A DNA stretch of 22,657 nt from Geobacter sp. UBA4074 (GCA_002383415.1 DFYU01000036.1:1-22657); one strand, 5' to 3'. Shown: positions 7,857-15,387, counted from the stretch's first letter. The notes: generated by a model from the sequence alone, not told the origin. Numbers and translations: made by a program.

Positions 7857-9449
7857 TTACGATTCTTCCGTCAGCCAATTTTGTAGAATTTGCGCCACCT
7901 GGTAGGGGTTGGTCTTGGCCTTTTCCATCAGATCCTGCTGCTCCTGCATCTGTGCCGCCAGTTGGGCCCGCTCGCTGGCAGAGAGTTTCTCCTGGACGTC
8001 GGGTGCCATAGTTTCTAGGATATCCAATCGCGGCGGCCGACTGGTGCGCAATGTGTTGATCAACGGCTTGATCACAAACAACATCAAGGCCACAAAACCG
8101 AGACCGATCAACAGGTTTTTAAACAGTGCCAGGAAGAAGGGATTGCTCCACCACTTGGGCGCTTCGGCCAGGCCGGCAGCATCCTCCGGGTCCTGGAACG
8201 GTATATTCTGAATGCTGAGCTGATCACCCCGCTCAGCGTTGAAGCCGATCGCCCCTTTAACCAACGCTTCTATCTGCAGCAGTTCCTCCGGTGAACGCGG
8301 TATATACTTCGGCTTCGCAGACTCACCTTCCTTGACTGCGGCTGGAGCCTCATACTTGCCGTCAACCAGAATGGCAACCGAGACCTTGCTCAAGGTGCCC
8401 ACCGGCTCAATGGTGCGTGAAGTGGACCGGCTCACCTCATAGTTCAGGGTTTCATCATTCCTGCTGCCACCGCTTGCCGCGTTGCCTGCTGCTCCGGCTG
8501 CGTTTCGGCCCAGGTTGGTCTGTACGCCGGGCACACCGGTAGCAATGGTCGTTCCGCCTGATTTCTCCTCGCTGCGCTGTTCACTACGCACAGCGATCGT
8601 CTCCGGGTCAAACTTCTCCTCAACACGCTCAACCTGCTTGAAGTCGAAGGTGGCGGTGGCCCTGGCAACGGTCTTACCCCCACCCACAACACGGTCCAGC
8701 AGTGTCTGCAATCGATCTTCCATACTGCGCTCATAGGCCCGCTGCGTCTCCAGCATGGTGCTGGTCATCTTGGCGGTAGCATCGCCGGCGCCGTCACCCT
8801 TGCTAAGAATCTTGCCACGGCTGTCCAGCACGGTGACGTTGTCGGCATTCATCCCCTCAATGGAGGAGGCCACCAGGTGCACAACACCCTGCACCTCGGC
8901 GTCACGCAACGACTTGTTACCCTTCATCCGCAGCACGATCGATGCGGTGGCCGGTTTTTCCGCTTCTTTAAACAGCGATTTTTCGGGAATGACCAGATGC
9001 ACCCGGGCCTGCTCGACGCCGCTGATCTGGGAGATAGTACGTGCCAACTCACCCTGCAGTGCCCGCTGGTAGTTAAGCTTTTGCACAAATTCGGTCATGC
9101 CGAAATTTTTACGGTCAAATATCTCGAAACCGACGCCACCCCCCTGGGGCAACCCCTCCGAGGCCAAGGTAAGGCGCAGCTCGTACACCTTGTCCGAGGG
9201 CACCATCACACCTTTGCCGTCCGGGGTTATCTGATACGGGGTTTTGGCGTCTTTCAGTTTTTTGACTATCTCCCCGGCGTCCTCGGTACTGAGGTTAGTA
9301 AACAGCGGACGGTAGTCGGTCCGATTAGCCAGCATGATCAGCGCGGCAAAGGCCAACAATGTTGCCACCACCACACCCGCAACCAGCATCCGCTTGCCTG
9401 GAGAGATGGCCATGAATGGTTCCAGGATTCGCTGCAGTCCTTCAGGCAT
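7857..9449 (-). CDS. fliF: Flagellar MS-ring protein FliF
   Basis: FliF builds the MS-ring in the inner membrane, the base of the motor and housing of the export gate. The 530 residues include an N-terminal membrane helix (about 21-41, LVAGVVVATLLAFAALIML), the YscJ/FliF ring-building domains (about 45-220, with FVQKLNYQRALQGELARTI), a long periplasmic beta/collar region, and a second membrane helix (about 442-462, LLIGLGFVALMLFVIKPL). The cytoplasmic tail that binds FliG ends QILQNWLTEES. GGAGGT upstream supports the start. The gene lies between fliE and fliG as usual. Confidence 0.98.
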   Translation of the reverse strand: MPEGLQRILEPFMAISPGKRMLVAGVVVATLLAFAALIMLANRTDYRPLFTNLSTEDAGEIVKKLKDAKTPYQITPDGKGVMVPSDKVYELRLTLASEGLPQGGGVGFEIFDRKNFGMTEFVQKLNYQRALQGELARTISQISGVEQARVHLVIPEKSLFKEAEKPATASIVLRMKGNKSLRDAEVQGVVHLVASSIEGMNADNVTVLDSRGKILSKGDGAGDATAKMTSTMLETQRAYERSMEDRLQTLLDRVVGGGKTVARATATFDFKQVERVEEKFDPETIAVRSEQRSEEKSGGTTIATGVPGVQTNLGRNAAGAAGNAASGGSRNDETLNYEVSRSTSRTIEPVGTLSKVSVAILVDGKYEAPAAVKEGESAKPKYIPRSPEELLQIEALVKGAIGFNAERGDQLSIQNIPFQDPEDAAGLAEAPKWWSNPFFLALFKNLLIGLGFVALMLFVIKPLINTLRTSRPPRLDILETMAPDVQEKLSASERAQLAAQMQEQQDLMEKAKTNPYQVAQILQNWLTEES

Positions 9450-9494
9450 GGGACAAGCTACCTCCTACAGAGCTAAAGTGAGACAAAAAGTCCG

Positions 9495-9797
9495 TCATAC
9501 CTGCATCCGCATCACTTCCTGATAGGCCTCCAGCGCCTTATTACGCACTTGGGACATAAACAGGAACGAGATGCTGGCCTTTTCGACCGCGATCATGGTT
9601 TCGTGCAAATTGCGGTTCTCTCCGGTAGCAAGCTTCTGTATCGCCTGGTCCGACTGAACCGACATATCGTTAACCTTGCTCACCAGTTCACTAAAGAACT
9701 TACCGGCACCATCAATGGCCGAAACTGGCTGGCTCTTTGTCAATCCCAGCCCGAGCCCCTGCCCCGCACCTATGCCACCGATTGTCTTGATTTCCAC
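9495..9797 (-). CDS. fliE: Flagellar hook-basal body complex protein FliE (GTG start)
   Basis: FliE joins the MS-ring to the proximal rod and is the first rod component exported. The 100-residue product begins at GTG 9797, ten bases downstream of GGAGG, and that Shine-Dalgarno sequence abuts the flgC stop. The N-terminus is Gly-rich (GGIGAGQGLGLG). The conserved C-terminal helices run from about residue 30, with NLHETMIAVEKASISF and a final VRNKALEAYQEVMRMQV, which is diagnostic of FliE. Length is normal. Confidence 0.96.
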   Translation of the reverse strand: MEIKTIGGIGAGQGLGLGLTKSQPVSAIDGAGKFFSELVSKVNDMSVQSDQAIQKLATGENRNLHETMIAVEKASISFLFMSQVRNKALEAYQEVMRMQV

Positions 9798-9807
9798 CTG
9801 TTACCTC

Positions 9808-10245
9808 CTATCGGCCGATCTCTAGCGTCTTCAGAGCCATATTTTTGGCAGCCTGGGCTGCCATGACGTTGGCCTCGTAGGCACGTGTGGCGTTGATCAT
9901 ATCAGCCATCTCTTCCACCACGTTCACATTCGGCATCGCCACATAACCCTGCGGATCAGCATCGGGGTGACCGGGATCAAACTGCAGACGGGGTGGGCTT
10001 TTGTCTTCCTTGATTTCTGTGACTGTCACCTGCCGGATCTGTTCACTGGCAGCACGATCAAGCGTCTTGCCGAACTCCCCCTGTAACGGGGTAGCCGTAA
10101 ACACAGCATCTTTACGTTTATACGGCCCGCCTTCAGGCGTACGGGTTGTGTTGGCATTGGCCAGGTTACTCGAAACCAGATTCATGCGGGTGCGCTCAGC
10201 GGTCAGGGCCGTCGAGCTGGTTTGCATCGAGGTAAACAGATCCAT
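9808..10245 (-). CDS. flgC: Flagellar basal-body rod protein FlgC
   Basis: FlgC is a proximal rod subunit. The 145-residue protein has the N-terminal rod motif MNLVSSNLANANTTRT (about 21-36) and the C-terminal partner helix EEMADMINATRAYEANV, ending KTLEIGR. Its ATG shares one base with the flgB stop (TAATG), so translation is probably coupled. A GAGGGAGGG tract inside the end of flgB serves as ribosome binding site. Length and position before fliE are standard. Confidence 0.97.
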   Translation of the reverse strand: MDLFTSMQTSSTALTAERTRMNLVSSNLANANTTRTPEGGPYKRKDAVFTATPLQGEFGKTLDRAASEQIRQVTVTEIKEDKSPPRLQFDPGHPDADPQGYVAMPNVNVVEEMADMINATRAYEANVMAAQAAKNMALKTLEIGR

Positions 10246-10682
10246 TATTTACCCTCCCTCAGGGCGCTGCGTAGCCCCTCAAATTTCTTGGCCAGGAGCT
10301 GTGCCGAGGCATTAAACAGAACCTGATTCTGCATCATACGACTCATCTCATTTTCAAGCTCAACGCCGTTGTTGTCACGGCCAGGCGTCTGGGAAGACAC
10401 CTCCACCACGGTGCCGTTTACCTGCTGAACACGGGCCGGACCATCACCCTTCAGCGGGATGTGAGCCGGGTGCGGTTGCGTCCCACCCGCGACCGACCCG
10501 CGCACAGACGACTTCTTGACGGCAGACTGCAGCTGCTTTTCGAACTCCAGGGCACGCGGCGTAAAACCTGGAGTTTCTGCGTTCGCGAGATTCGACGCTA
10601 TCAGATTCTGCTGCCGCGTGCGCAGATCGACACTCTTGGCGAGCACCTCAACCGTTGTGCTGAACAATCCCTCAACAGGCAT
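10245..10682 (-). CDS. flgB: Flagellar basal-body rod protein FlgB
   Basis: FlgB is a proximal rod subunit and the first gene after the sigma-54-type promoter. The frame allows ATG 10694 or ATG 10682. I prefer 10682 (145 residues, MPVEGLFSTTVEVL) because GGGGGT, able to pair with the 16S tail, lies just before it, while 10694 has only a weak GAG. The rod motif QQNLIASNLANAETPGF is at about residues 24-40, and the C-terminal helix LENEMSRMMQNQVLFNASA ends the protein. The alternative start would add only four residues. Confidence 0.95.
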   Translation of the reverse strand: MPVEGLFSTTVEVLAKSVDLRTRQQNLIASNLANAETPGFTPRALEFEKQLQSAVKKSSVRGSVAGGTQPHPAHIPLKGDGPARVQQVNGTVVEVSSQTPGRDNNGVELENEMSRMMQNQVLFNASAQLLAKKFEGLRSALREGK

Positions 10683-10686
10683 AGTT

Positions 10687-10692
10687 ACCCCC
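10687..10692 (-). promoter_or_regulatory. Ribosome binding site favouring the second flgB ATG
   Basis: GGGGGT on the minus strand can pair with the 16S 3' ACCUCC through one G-U pair. It ends four bases before ATG 10682 and overlaps the alternative ATG at 10694. Confidence 0.5.
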
Positions 10693-10726
10693 ATTTACTC
10701 AAGCGACATGAGCACCCGACCGATTT

Positions 10727-10742
10727 TGCAATAAATGTGCCC
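10727..10742 (-). promoter_or_regulatory. Sigma-54 (RpoN) type promoter of the flgB operon
   Basis: The minus strand reads GGGCAC-ATTTA-TTGCA, matching the -24/-12 consensus TGGCAC-N5-TTGCA except for the first base, with exactly ten bases between the GG and GC doublets. The start of transcription would fall near 10716, about 34 bases before the preferred flgB ATG. It lies in the only large gap ahead of the rod operon. RpoN control of flagellar genes is known in Geobacter. Confidence 0.82.
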
Positions 10743-10817
10743 TAAAACAACAAACGACTGCAAACAGTGCTCCACAGTGGATTACCGAGCATTGCAGCGG
10801 CTTGGCGACCGCCCACA

Positions 10818-10869
10818 GACTTGTCGTTATTTTGACTTATTCAATTATTTGACTTTTTGATTCTTTGAC
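10818..10869 (-). repeat. Phased GTCAAA direct repeats, possible activator site
   Basis: On the minus strand GTC recurs at 10869, 10853, 10836 and 10820, a spacing of 16-17 bases. The first three copies read GTCAAA, and they are followed by AT-rich spacers. The array covers the end and stop codon of the TPR gene and lies about 100-150 bases upstream of the inferred flgB transcription start, where enhancer-binding proteins of sigma-54 promoters usually bind. Part of it forms TTGA-N5-TCAA. Low complexity could explain some of the pattern. Confidence 0.45.
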
Positions 10870-12995
10870 GGAGAGGAGGGGGAGGTGGCAATGGCGTACA
10901 GCGACTGGGCCGCCAAACGGCGCCAATCAGCATCTTTGCCTTCTTTTGACAGTTGCTCGAAATAGCTGCGCGCCTGTTCCTGCTTTCCAGCCTGCAGATG
11001 CACCTCGCCGAGTTTGAACAAGAACTGGTCACGGCGCTCAACAGGAACACTCTTCATACCGCTCTCGAGCAGCTGCAGGGATTGCTGATACTGGCCAAGC
11101 GCCTGTCGTGCTTGGGCAGCAATATAATAGGCGTCTCCCACCAGAGGAGCCTTCTGGCCCATTGCCTGGACAATAAACAGGTAGCGTTCCAGGGCTTGAG
11201 CCGCTTGGGCGTAATTCTTGCCGTCCCACAGGGCGCGGCCAAGGTAATAGTAACTAAGTGGATGTTCGGCCTGTTCGCCCTTGTTGAGCAGCCATAGCAG
11301 GCTGCTGCGTGCTTCAGCCTGTTCGCCGTCCAGGTACTGCAGGGCGCCCAGTTTTTCTTTGCCTATTTTTGCCTGTGGGTTTGCAGGGAAGCGCGTCAAA
11401 AAAGAGCGCAGCATTTTTTTGGCCAGCAGGGCATCACCAAGCAGTTCGGCGTGTTCGGCCACCTGCAGATATACATAGGGAGCGTTGGACTCTCCCACCC
11501 AGGGACGATCCAACAGAGCAACATACAGTGCTATCAAGTCCAGAGGTCGCCCAGCCTTGTCGAAGGCGCTGGTTACCGCAGGCAAAAAACCCTCGACCTG
11601 CACGGCTGTAGCCAGATAGTCCTGATTCGTAGTCACCAGACCAAGCAAAGCTGCCGGGTCTTTATCCCAAGCCCCCTGACGGTAAGCCTGCTCAACCAGA
11701 TCCTCACGTATTTCGCGCAGTATGGCGGTATAGACGCCGCGCGGAAAACGCTTCTGAAAAGCGATCGCCTCATCCAGTGCCTTGCCGGCAGGCGCGTTGA
11801 TGGCTGCTAGCAGCATCGCCTTGAAGGAGGCTTCCTCTCGCAGGTCAAAATCACCGATCTGTTTGGCGATGGCATGATAAGTATCGGTCAACGACTGGTA
11901 ATCAAGTGGCGTGGCGTGCAGAAAATCACGGTCAGCAAGTTTCATGAGCGCTATCTGGCGGGCCTTGCTGTCTGCAAAAGACTCGGCCGCCGTCCGATAG
12001 ATGGCCTGGGCCCCCAGCTCGTTACCCTGGCGCGCCAGGACATCGGCCACCCGCACCAGCAAAACCTGAGCGTACGGCTTGTCAGCATGGGAAACCACCA
12101 GACGGGTCAGCAACTGGCGGCCAGCCGGAAGATTGCCGTTACGGGCGATACTGTCGCCGTAAAAAAACATGCTGGCAGGGTTCATGGACAGAAATTCAGG
12201 CCAGAGCTGCTCGGCCTCACGAAAGTTCTCCAGCGACTGACTGTAACGTTGCAGCCGATAGCGTGTTTCAGCCAGACGATACAGTGCCAGCGGCCGGATG
12301 GCAGCACCGGTGCGGTTGGCGAACGCCAGCAGCAGATCCTCGGCCGAGGTGAGCTGCCCCTTGTAGAGGGCCCCTTCAGCCGCCTGGAACAGCTTCTGTT
12401 CATCCTGATTCAAAAGATCTTTCAGCACCAGCCGATCGGTGGGCACAAAGGGGACCTCCGGCTTGATCGGCGGGTCAAAGTCACGTAACAGTTTTTCTGC
12501 GCCACCCCATATCCGCTCCCGACCGGGCTGCATCGGCTGGGGTGGCCGGGCCTGCAGCAGTGGACCAACGTCCAAACTCAACGCCGGCACCCCCGTCAGG
12601 TGCACCACACGCCAACCGACACCCTGCGGGGCCAAAGCAAAGGTGACAACCAGATCGCTGCCTCGTTGCGAAACAACCAGACCGCCTATATTCCGGTCGG
12701 CATAGCGTCGCAGTCCACGAAACAGGCGGCCGGTGGTGTCATGGAGCTGTAGACGCAGGCGGTTGCCGGCCAGCGGCACGATCTCGAAGCGGGGGTCAGC
12801 AGACAGCTTGAAGGTTACCCGGGTGAACTGTTGTTTGGGGTGGAGCTCAATCCGCTGCAGATGGTTAGGGGGCAGGGAGGCACAGCACAACGCAGGCACC
12901 AGCAGCACCAGCAGACTGCCAATCAGACAGGCTCGGCAACCTGCTGTGCGAGCCAGTCTGCAAAAAACGGTTATCAGGCTGAGGGAAGACGACAT
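10845..12995 (-). CDS. Exported TPR-repeat protein with N-terminal AMIN-like beta domain
   Basis: The 716-residue protein has a long N-terminal signal peptide (hydrophobic core about 24-37, probable cleavage after ALCCA), so it is likely periplasmic. Residues about 45-145 form a beta-rich, AMIN-like domain (HLQRIELHPKQQFTRVTFKL and following strands). From about 180 to the end it is helical with TPR-like pairs, clearest near 205-275 (ALYRLAETRYRLQRYSQSLE) and in the last 150 residues (YYIAAQARQALGQYQQSLQL; FKLGEVHLQAGKQEQARSYF). AAGGTG upstream supports the start, and the gene overlaps the CheC-like gene by 22 bases. I cannot assign a named gene. Signal peptide, beta domain and TPR superhelix in a flagellar locus resemble Campylobacter PflA, but other periplasmic TPR scaffolds are possible. 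Confidence 0.88.
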   Translation of the reverse strand: MSSSLSLITVFCRLARTAGCRACLIGSLLVLLVPALCCASLPPNHLQRIELHPKQQFTRVTFKLSADPRFEIVPLAGNRLRLQLHDTTGRLFRGLRRYADRNIGGLVVSQRGSDLVVTFALAPQGVGWRVVHLTGVPALSLDVGPLLQARPPQPMQPGRERIWGGAEKLLRDFDPPIKPEVPFVPTDRLVLKDLLNQDEQKLFQAAEGALYKGQLTSAEDLLLAFANRTGAAIRPLALYRLAETRYRLQRYSQSLENFREAEQLWPEFLSMNPASMFFYGDSIARNGNLPAGRQLLTRLVVSHADKPYAQVLLVRVADVLARQGNELGAQAIYRTAAESFADSKARQIALMKLADRDFLHATPLDYQSLTDTYHAIAKQIGDFDLREEASFKAMLLAAINAPAGKALDEAIAFQKRFPRGVYTAILREIREDLVEQAYRQGAWDKDPAALLGLVTTNQDYLATAVQVEGFLPAVTSAFDKAGRPLDLIALYVALLDRPWVGESNAPYVYLQVAEHAELLGDALLAKKMLRSFLTRFPANPQAKIGKEKLGALQYLDGEQAEARSSLLWLLNKGEQAEHPLSYYYLGRALWDGKNYAQAAQALERYLFIVQAMGQKAPLVGDAYYIAAQARQALGQYQQSLQLLESGMKSVPVERRDQFLFKLGEVHLQAGKQEQARSYFEQLSKEGKDADWRRLAAQSLYAIATSPSSPSKNQKVK

Positions 12996-14077
12996 AGGCG
13001 TTTCACCTTGGCAGCAAGCTCCTGCGGGTCACAGGGCTTGATGACGATATCGCGGGCGCCATATTTCAGCGCCTTGAGCACCGCCGTGCGGGTCCAACGG
13101 TGGGCGCACATCACAATCGGCACCGGCTGATCCTGCCGCAAGGCATTGATCTTGATACAGACCGCCAACTCGCGGTCATCGGCATCCTGGGAGCCGATCA
13201 GCACCATTCTGACATTGCCCTTGCTGAACAGATCCTTGACGTCTGCATTAAGGGGGCCTTCTACCAGCTTGAAGCCGGTGAAGTCGAGTGCCTCACGCAG
13301 GTGGAGACGATCCTCATCGCTGTCCTCAAAGATGACCACCATATCTTCGCCAGCAGTACCGGCTGCAGCTGCAACCGGTCGCTCTGCCTGTTCTTCAGTT
13401 ACAACGGTCGGTGCAGGTTGGTCAGCAGCTGCGTCATCTACAGCTTCTGTTGCAGCATCTTCAGGCGCCTCAACCTGCTCTGGCTCGGCGAGCTTTTCCG
13501 GGGGAGGATCATACTGATTGCCCAATTCCAGCGGAATCAGGACATCCAGGTGATGCATCTCCTGCCCTTCCATCTCGAGCCTTGCCCGGAACATCAGGTA
13601 TTCACCGTCAGGCAGCGGCTCCTCCGCAGACAGGGGGTCGATCTCGGGAACGTATTTCTTGGAGGCCTGCTGTTTGAGTTGTGCCTTGCCGCTCAGACTG
13701 GCCTGGAAGGTGGTATTGATCGCGCCGTTGATCATATTGCCGATCTCACCGAAGGCATCGATGTCATCGGCCTCAATGATCGACAGGCGACGTTTTTCCT
13801 GAATACGGGCAGCGGGGATACCGAGCAGCAGGCTGCTCATCAAAATAGCATCGCGCAGATTGAAGACCAGGTAAAACTGTCCGGGGTATTCTTCGCGCGA
13901 GTCGATGGTCATGACGAACACGCCGTCGTCAAGATCACCGAAGTAGGCCGCCTTGCTAAAGGTGAGCGAATCGGTAAGCGTTGCCGTGAGCCCCTGCCCC
14001 AAGAGCATACCGGCCTCTTCGCCGGCCTGACGCAGGGCGCTCTCGAGCATTTCGTAAAGCTTTACATATCCTTCCAT
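12974..14077 (-). CDS. CheC/CheX-type phosphatase domain fused to a degenerate receiver
   Basis: The 367 residues have two domains. The first (about 1-190) is CheC/CheX-like and contains the phosphatase signature D-x3-E-x2-N as D107, E111 and N114 within DAFGEIGNMINGAI, so it may dephosphorylate CheY-P. An acidic Ala/Pro/Glu linker follows (about 191-244). The second (about 245-367) has the receiver fold: the acidic pair E251-D252 and Lys347 are kept. The phospho-acceptor Asp position is Gly295 and the conserved Thr/Ser is Cys324, so it should not be phosphorylated. The start at 14077 has a poor ribosome site, but no in-frame alternative exists before the upstream stop. It lies between cheX and the TPR gene. 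Confidence 0.87.
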   Translation of the reverse strand: MEGYVKLYEMLESALRQAGEEAGMLLGQGLTATLTDSLTFSKAAYFGDLDDGVFVMTIDSREEYPGQFYLVFNLRDAILMSSLLLGIPAARIQEKRRLSIIEADDIDAFGEIGNMINGAINTTFQASLSGKAQLKQQASKKYVPEIDPLSAEEPLPDGEYLMFRARLEMEGQEMHHLDVLIPLELGNQYDPPPEKLAEPEQVEAPEDAATEAVDDAAADQPAPTVVTEEQAERPVAAAAGTAGEDMVVIFEDSDEDRLHLREALDFTGFKLVEGPLNADVKDLFSKGNVRMVLIGSQDADDRELAVCIKINALRQDQPVPIVMCAHRWTRTAVLKALKYGARDIVIKPCDPQELAAKVKRLCRLPSA

Positions 14078-14108
14078 CGGGACTCGCGGGGATGCTAGTG
14101 GGGGCTGC

Positions 14109-14133
14109 TCGGGGCGTCACCATGACGCCCCGA
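14109..14133 (-). other. Perfect 11-bp stem-loop between cheX and the CheC-like gene
   Basis: The minus strand reads TCGGGGCGTCA, loop TGG, TGACGCCCCGA, a perfect 11-bp stem with a three-base loop. It lies 20 bases after the cheX stop and 31 bases before the next ATG. No run of U follows on either strand, so it is not a standard intrinsic terminator. It could be an mRNA-stabilising or processing structure, or a site for a dimeric protein. Confidence 0.6.
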
Positions 14134-14153
14134 TAGGTTAAGTCATCGGAGGA

Positions 14154-14669
14154 TCAGTCTTCCTTCTTGAGCGTCAGCCCCACCAGGAATCGTTCATTGT
14201 CAACGGTAAAGGGAATCACGACACAATCGATGTCCGACAGAGAGTTGACCGTATAATCCTCGCCGGCAATCACGGTCGGTATGGAAAGCTTGACATCCAG
14301 GCCGCCCTTGGAAAGGATCATCTTGACGCTGCCGCCCAGCATGTTGGCGATCTCACCAATGGCGTCGTTCAAATCCTCGCCACCATCAACCACCTCGTCC
14401 TCGGACATGCCCAGCATGGCTGCGGTAACCTTCTTGGCCAGCACGATCGGGCAGTGCATAGAGATGACACCGGAATAGGTGCCGGCAAAACCGACCATAC
14501 CGGTGATGCTGCACTTGAAGTGGGTGATTGGCTCCTTGAGCGGAAAGTCGTCCGAAGGCTCCATCATCACCATGGTGGAAAAGACTTCCTGGGTGGCATT
14601 GATGACGTACTCGGCCAGTTGCTGTTCACTGAACTTCGTGGATTCAGCAATATCCGGATTGAGACTCAT
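14154..14669 (-). CDS. cheX: CheX-like chemotaxis phosphatase
   Basis: CheX-type proteins dephosphorylate CheY-P. The 171-residue product has the signature D-x3-E-x2-N at D102, E106 and N109, in the run LNDAIGEIANMLGGSVK, followed 22 residues after the Asn by P131. The N-terminal strands (ITHFKCSITGMVGFAGTYSG) fit the CheC/CheX fold. Its ATG overlaps the cheY stop by four bases (ATGA), and GGGAGGG precedes it, so enzyme and substrate are probably made together. No receiver or membrane segment is present. CheC is an alternative name for the same superfamily. Confidence 0.9.
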   Translation of the reverse strand: MSLNPDIAESTKFSEQQLAEYVINATQEVFSTMVMMEPSDDFPLKEPITHFKCSITGMVGFAGTYSGVISMHCPIVLAKKVTAAMLGMSEDEVVDGGEDLNDAIGEIANMLGGSVKMILSKGGLDVKLSIPTVIAGEDYTVNSLSDIDCVVIPFTVDNERFLVGLTLKKED

Positions 14670-15034
14670 AGCAGCCCTCCCAGCTTTTCACCAAGCTGCT
14701 CCGGTGTAAAGGGCTTCTTGATGCTGTCCTTGGCGCCGCTCGCTATGGCCTCGGCAATCACGTCCTCACCACCCTCGGTGGTGATCATCACAATCGGCAT
14801 GGTGTAGCCGTTGGCCCTCACCGCCTTGACAAATTCAAGACCGTCCATATTGGGCATATTGATATCAGACAGGATCAGATTGATCGTCTTGCCTGAGGTC
14901 TGCAACACGTTGACCCCTTCGATACCGTCACCAGCCTCAAGGATGTCGTCAATCGGCAAGCCGGCCTGACGCAGTGAGCGGGAAATAATCTTGCGCATGG
15001 TGGATGAGTCGTCAACGATCAGGATGTTAGCCAT
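14666..15034 (-). CDS. cheY: Chemotaxis response regulator CheY
   Basis: CheY is the diffusible receiver that binds the flagellar switch when phosphorylated. The 122 residues are a single receiver domain with all key residues: acidic pair D8-D9, phospho-acceptor D57 in SDINMPNMDG, T85 in the IVMITTEG segment, and K107 in IKKPFT. There is no output domain. CTAAGGAGG lies upstream of the ATG. It is the first gene of the che group and is coupled to cheX. The cognate kinase is not in the window. Confidence 0.96.
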   Translation of the reverse strand: MANILIVDDSSTMRKIISRSLRQAGLPIDDILEAGDGIEGVNVLQTSGKTINLILSDINMPNMDGLEFVKAVRANGYTMPIVMITTEGGEDVIAEAIASGAKDSIKKPFTPEQLGEKLGGLL

Positions 15035-15094
15035 ATTCTATGCCTCCTTAGGTCCTCAAGGGACTGATTATATGGGCTGCGAGTATAAACGCTT

Positions 15095-15123
15095 CCGCCT
15101 TTGTGTGTACCACACTTAAGCGG
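15095..15123 (-). other. Imperfect inverted repeat upstream of cheY
   Basis: The minus strand has CCGCTTAAGTGTG, loop GTA, CACACAAAGGCGG: 13-base arms that pair at 11 positions (one G-U) with an internal A/A mismatch. It lies 61 bases before the cheY ATG. No U-run follows. A smaller stem GCGGT/ACCGC adjoins it. It may be an operator or a leader hairpin. I found no convincing sigma-54 or sigma-28 promoter in the 182-base gap between the small membrane gene and cheY. Confidence 0.35.
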
Positions 15124-15216
15124 TATTTCAAACCGCGAAATTGGCCCTTCCATACCACAAAACCGCTGCGGCATCAACGCAATCAGTACAACCACCAACA
15201 GCATTGCCTAATATCG

Positions 15217-15387
15217 TTACAGCAACCTCCTGAAACGATACAGCAGATAGAGACAACCGCCTCCAACAACCAGCAGCGCAGCTTCAACAAGCGCCTGCAA
15301 CGGCCGACCACTGCCCCACATCAGTAATGGGTAGAGCAAAGCGCCATTCAACCCGGTGACACAACCGATAGTCAGCAGTGTCTTCAC
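15217..15387 (-). CDS. Small hydrophobic membrane protein, 56 residues (GTG start)
   Basis: A reading frame starts at GTG 15387, two bases after the phosphohexomutase stop, and ends at TAA 15219-15217. The 56 residues begin (M)KTLLTIGCVTGLNGALL and contain two hydrophobic stretches (about 3-24 and 33-49), ending with the basic tail YRFRRLL. That suggests a two-helix membrane hairpin with both ends in the cytoplasm. GGGA lies about nine bases before the start. Tight spacing to the upstream gene and non-random composition argue it is real. I do not recognise the family and propose no function. It is easily missed because of its size and GTG start. Confidence 0.6.
   Translation of the reverse strand: MKTLLTIGCVTGLNGALLYPLLMWGSGRPLQALVEAALLVVGGGCLYLLYRFRRLL

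Noticed and set aside
13100..14098. 332-residue open frame on the plus strand
   Set aside because: It is antisense to the CheC-receiver gene, whose conserved motifs show the minus strand is coding.
15019..15204. 61-residue minus-strand frame overlapping the cheY start
   Set aside because: It covers the cheY leader, Shine-Dalgarno and first codons in another frame, and its composition is irregular; the leader explains the sequence better.
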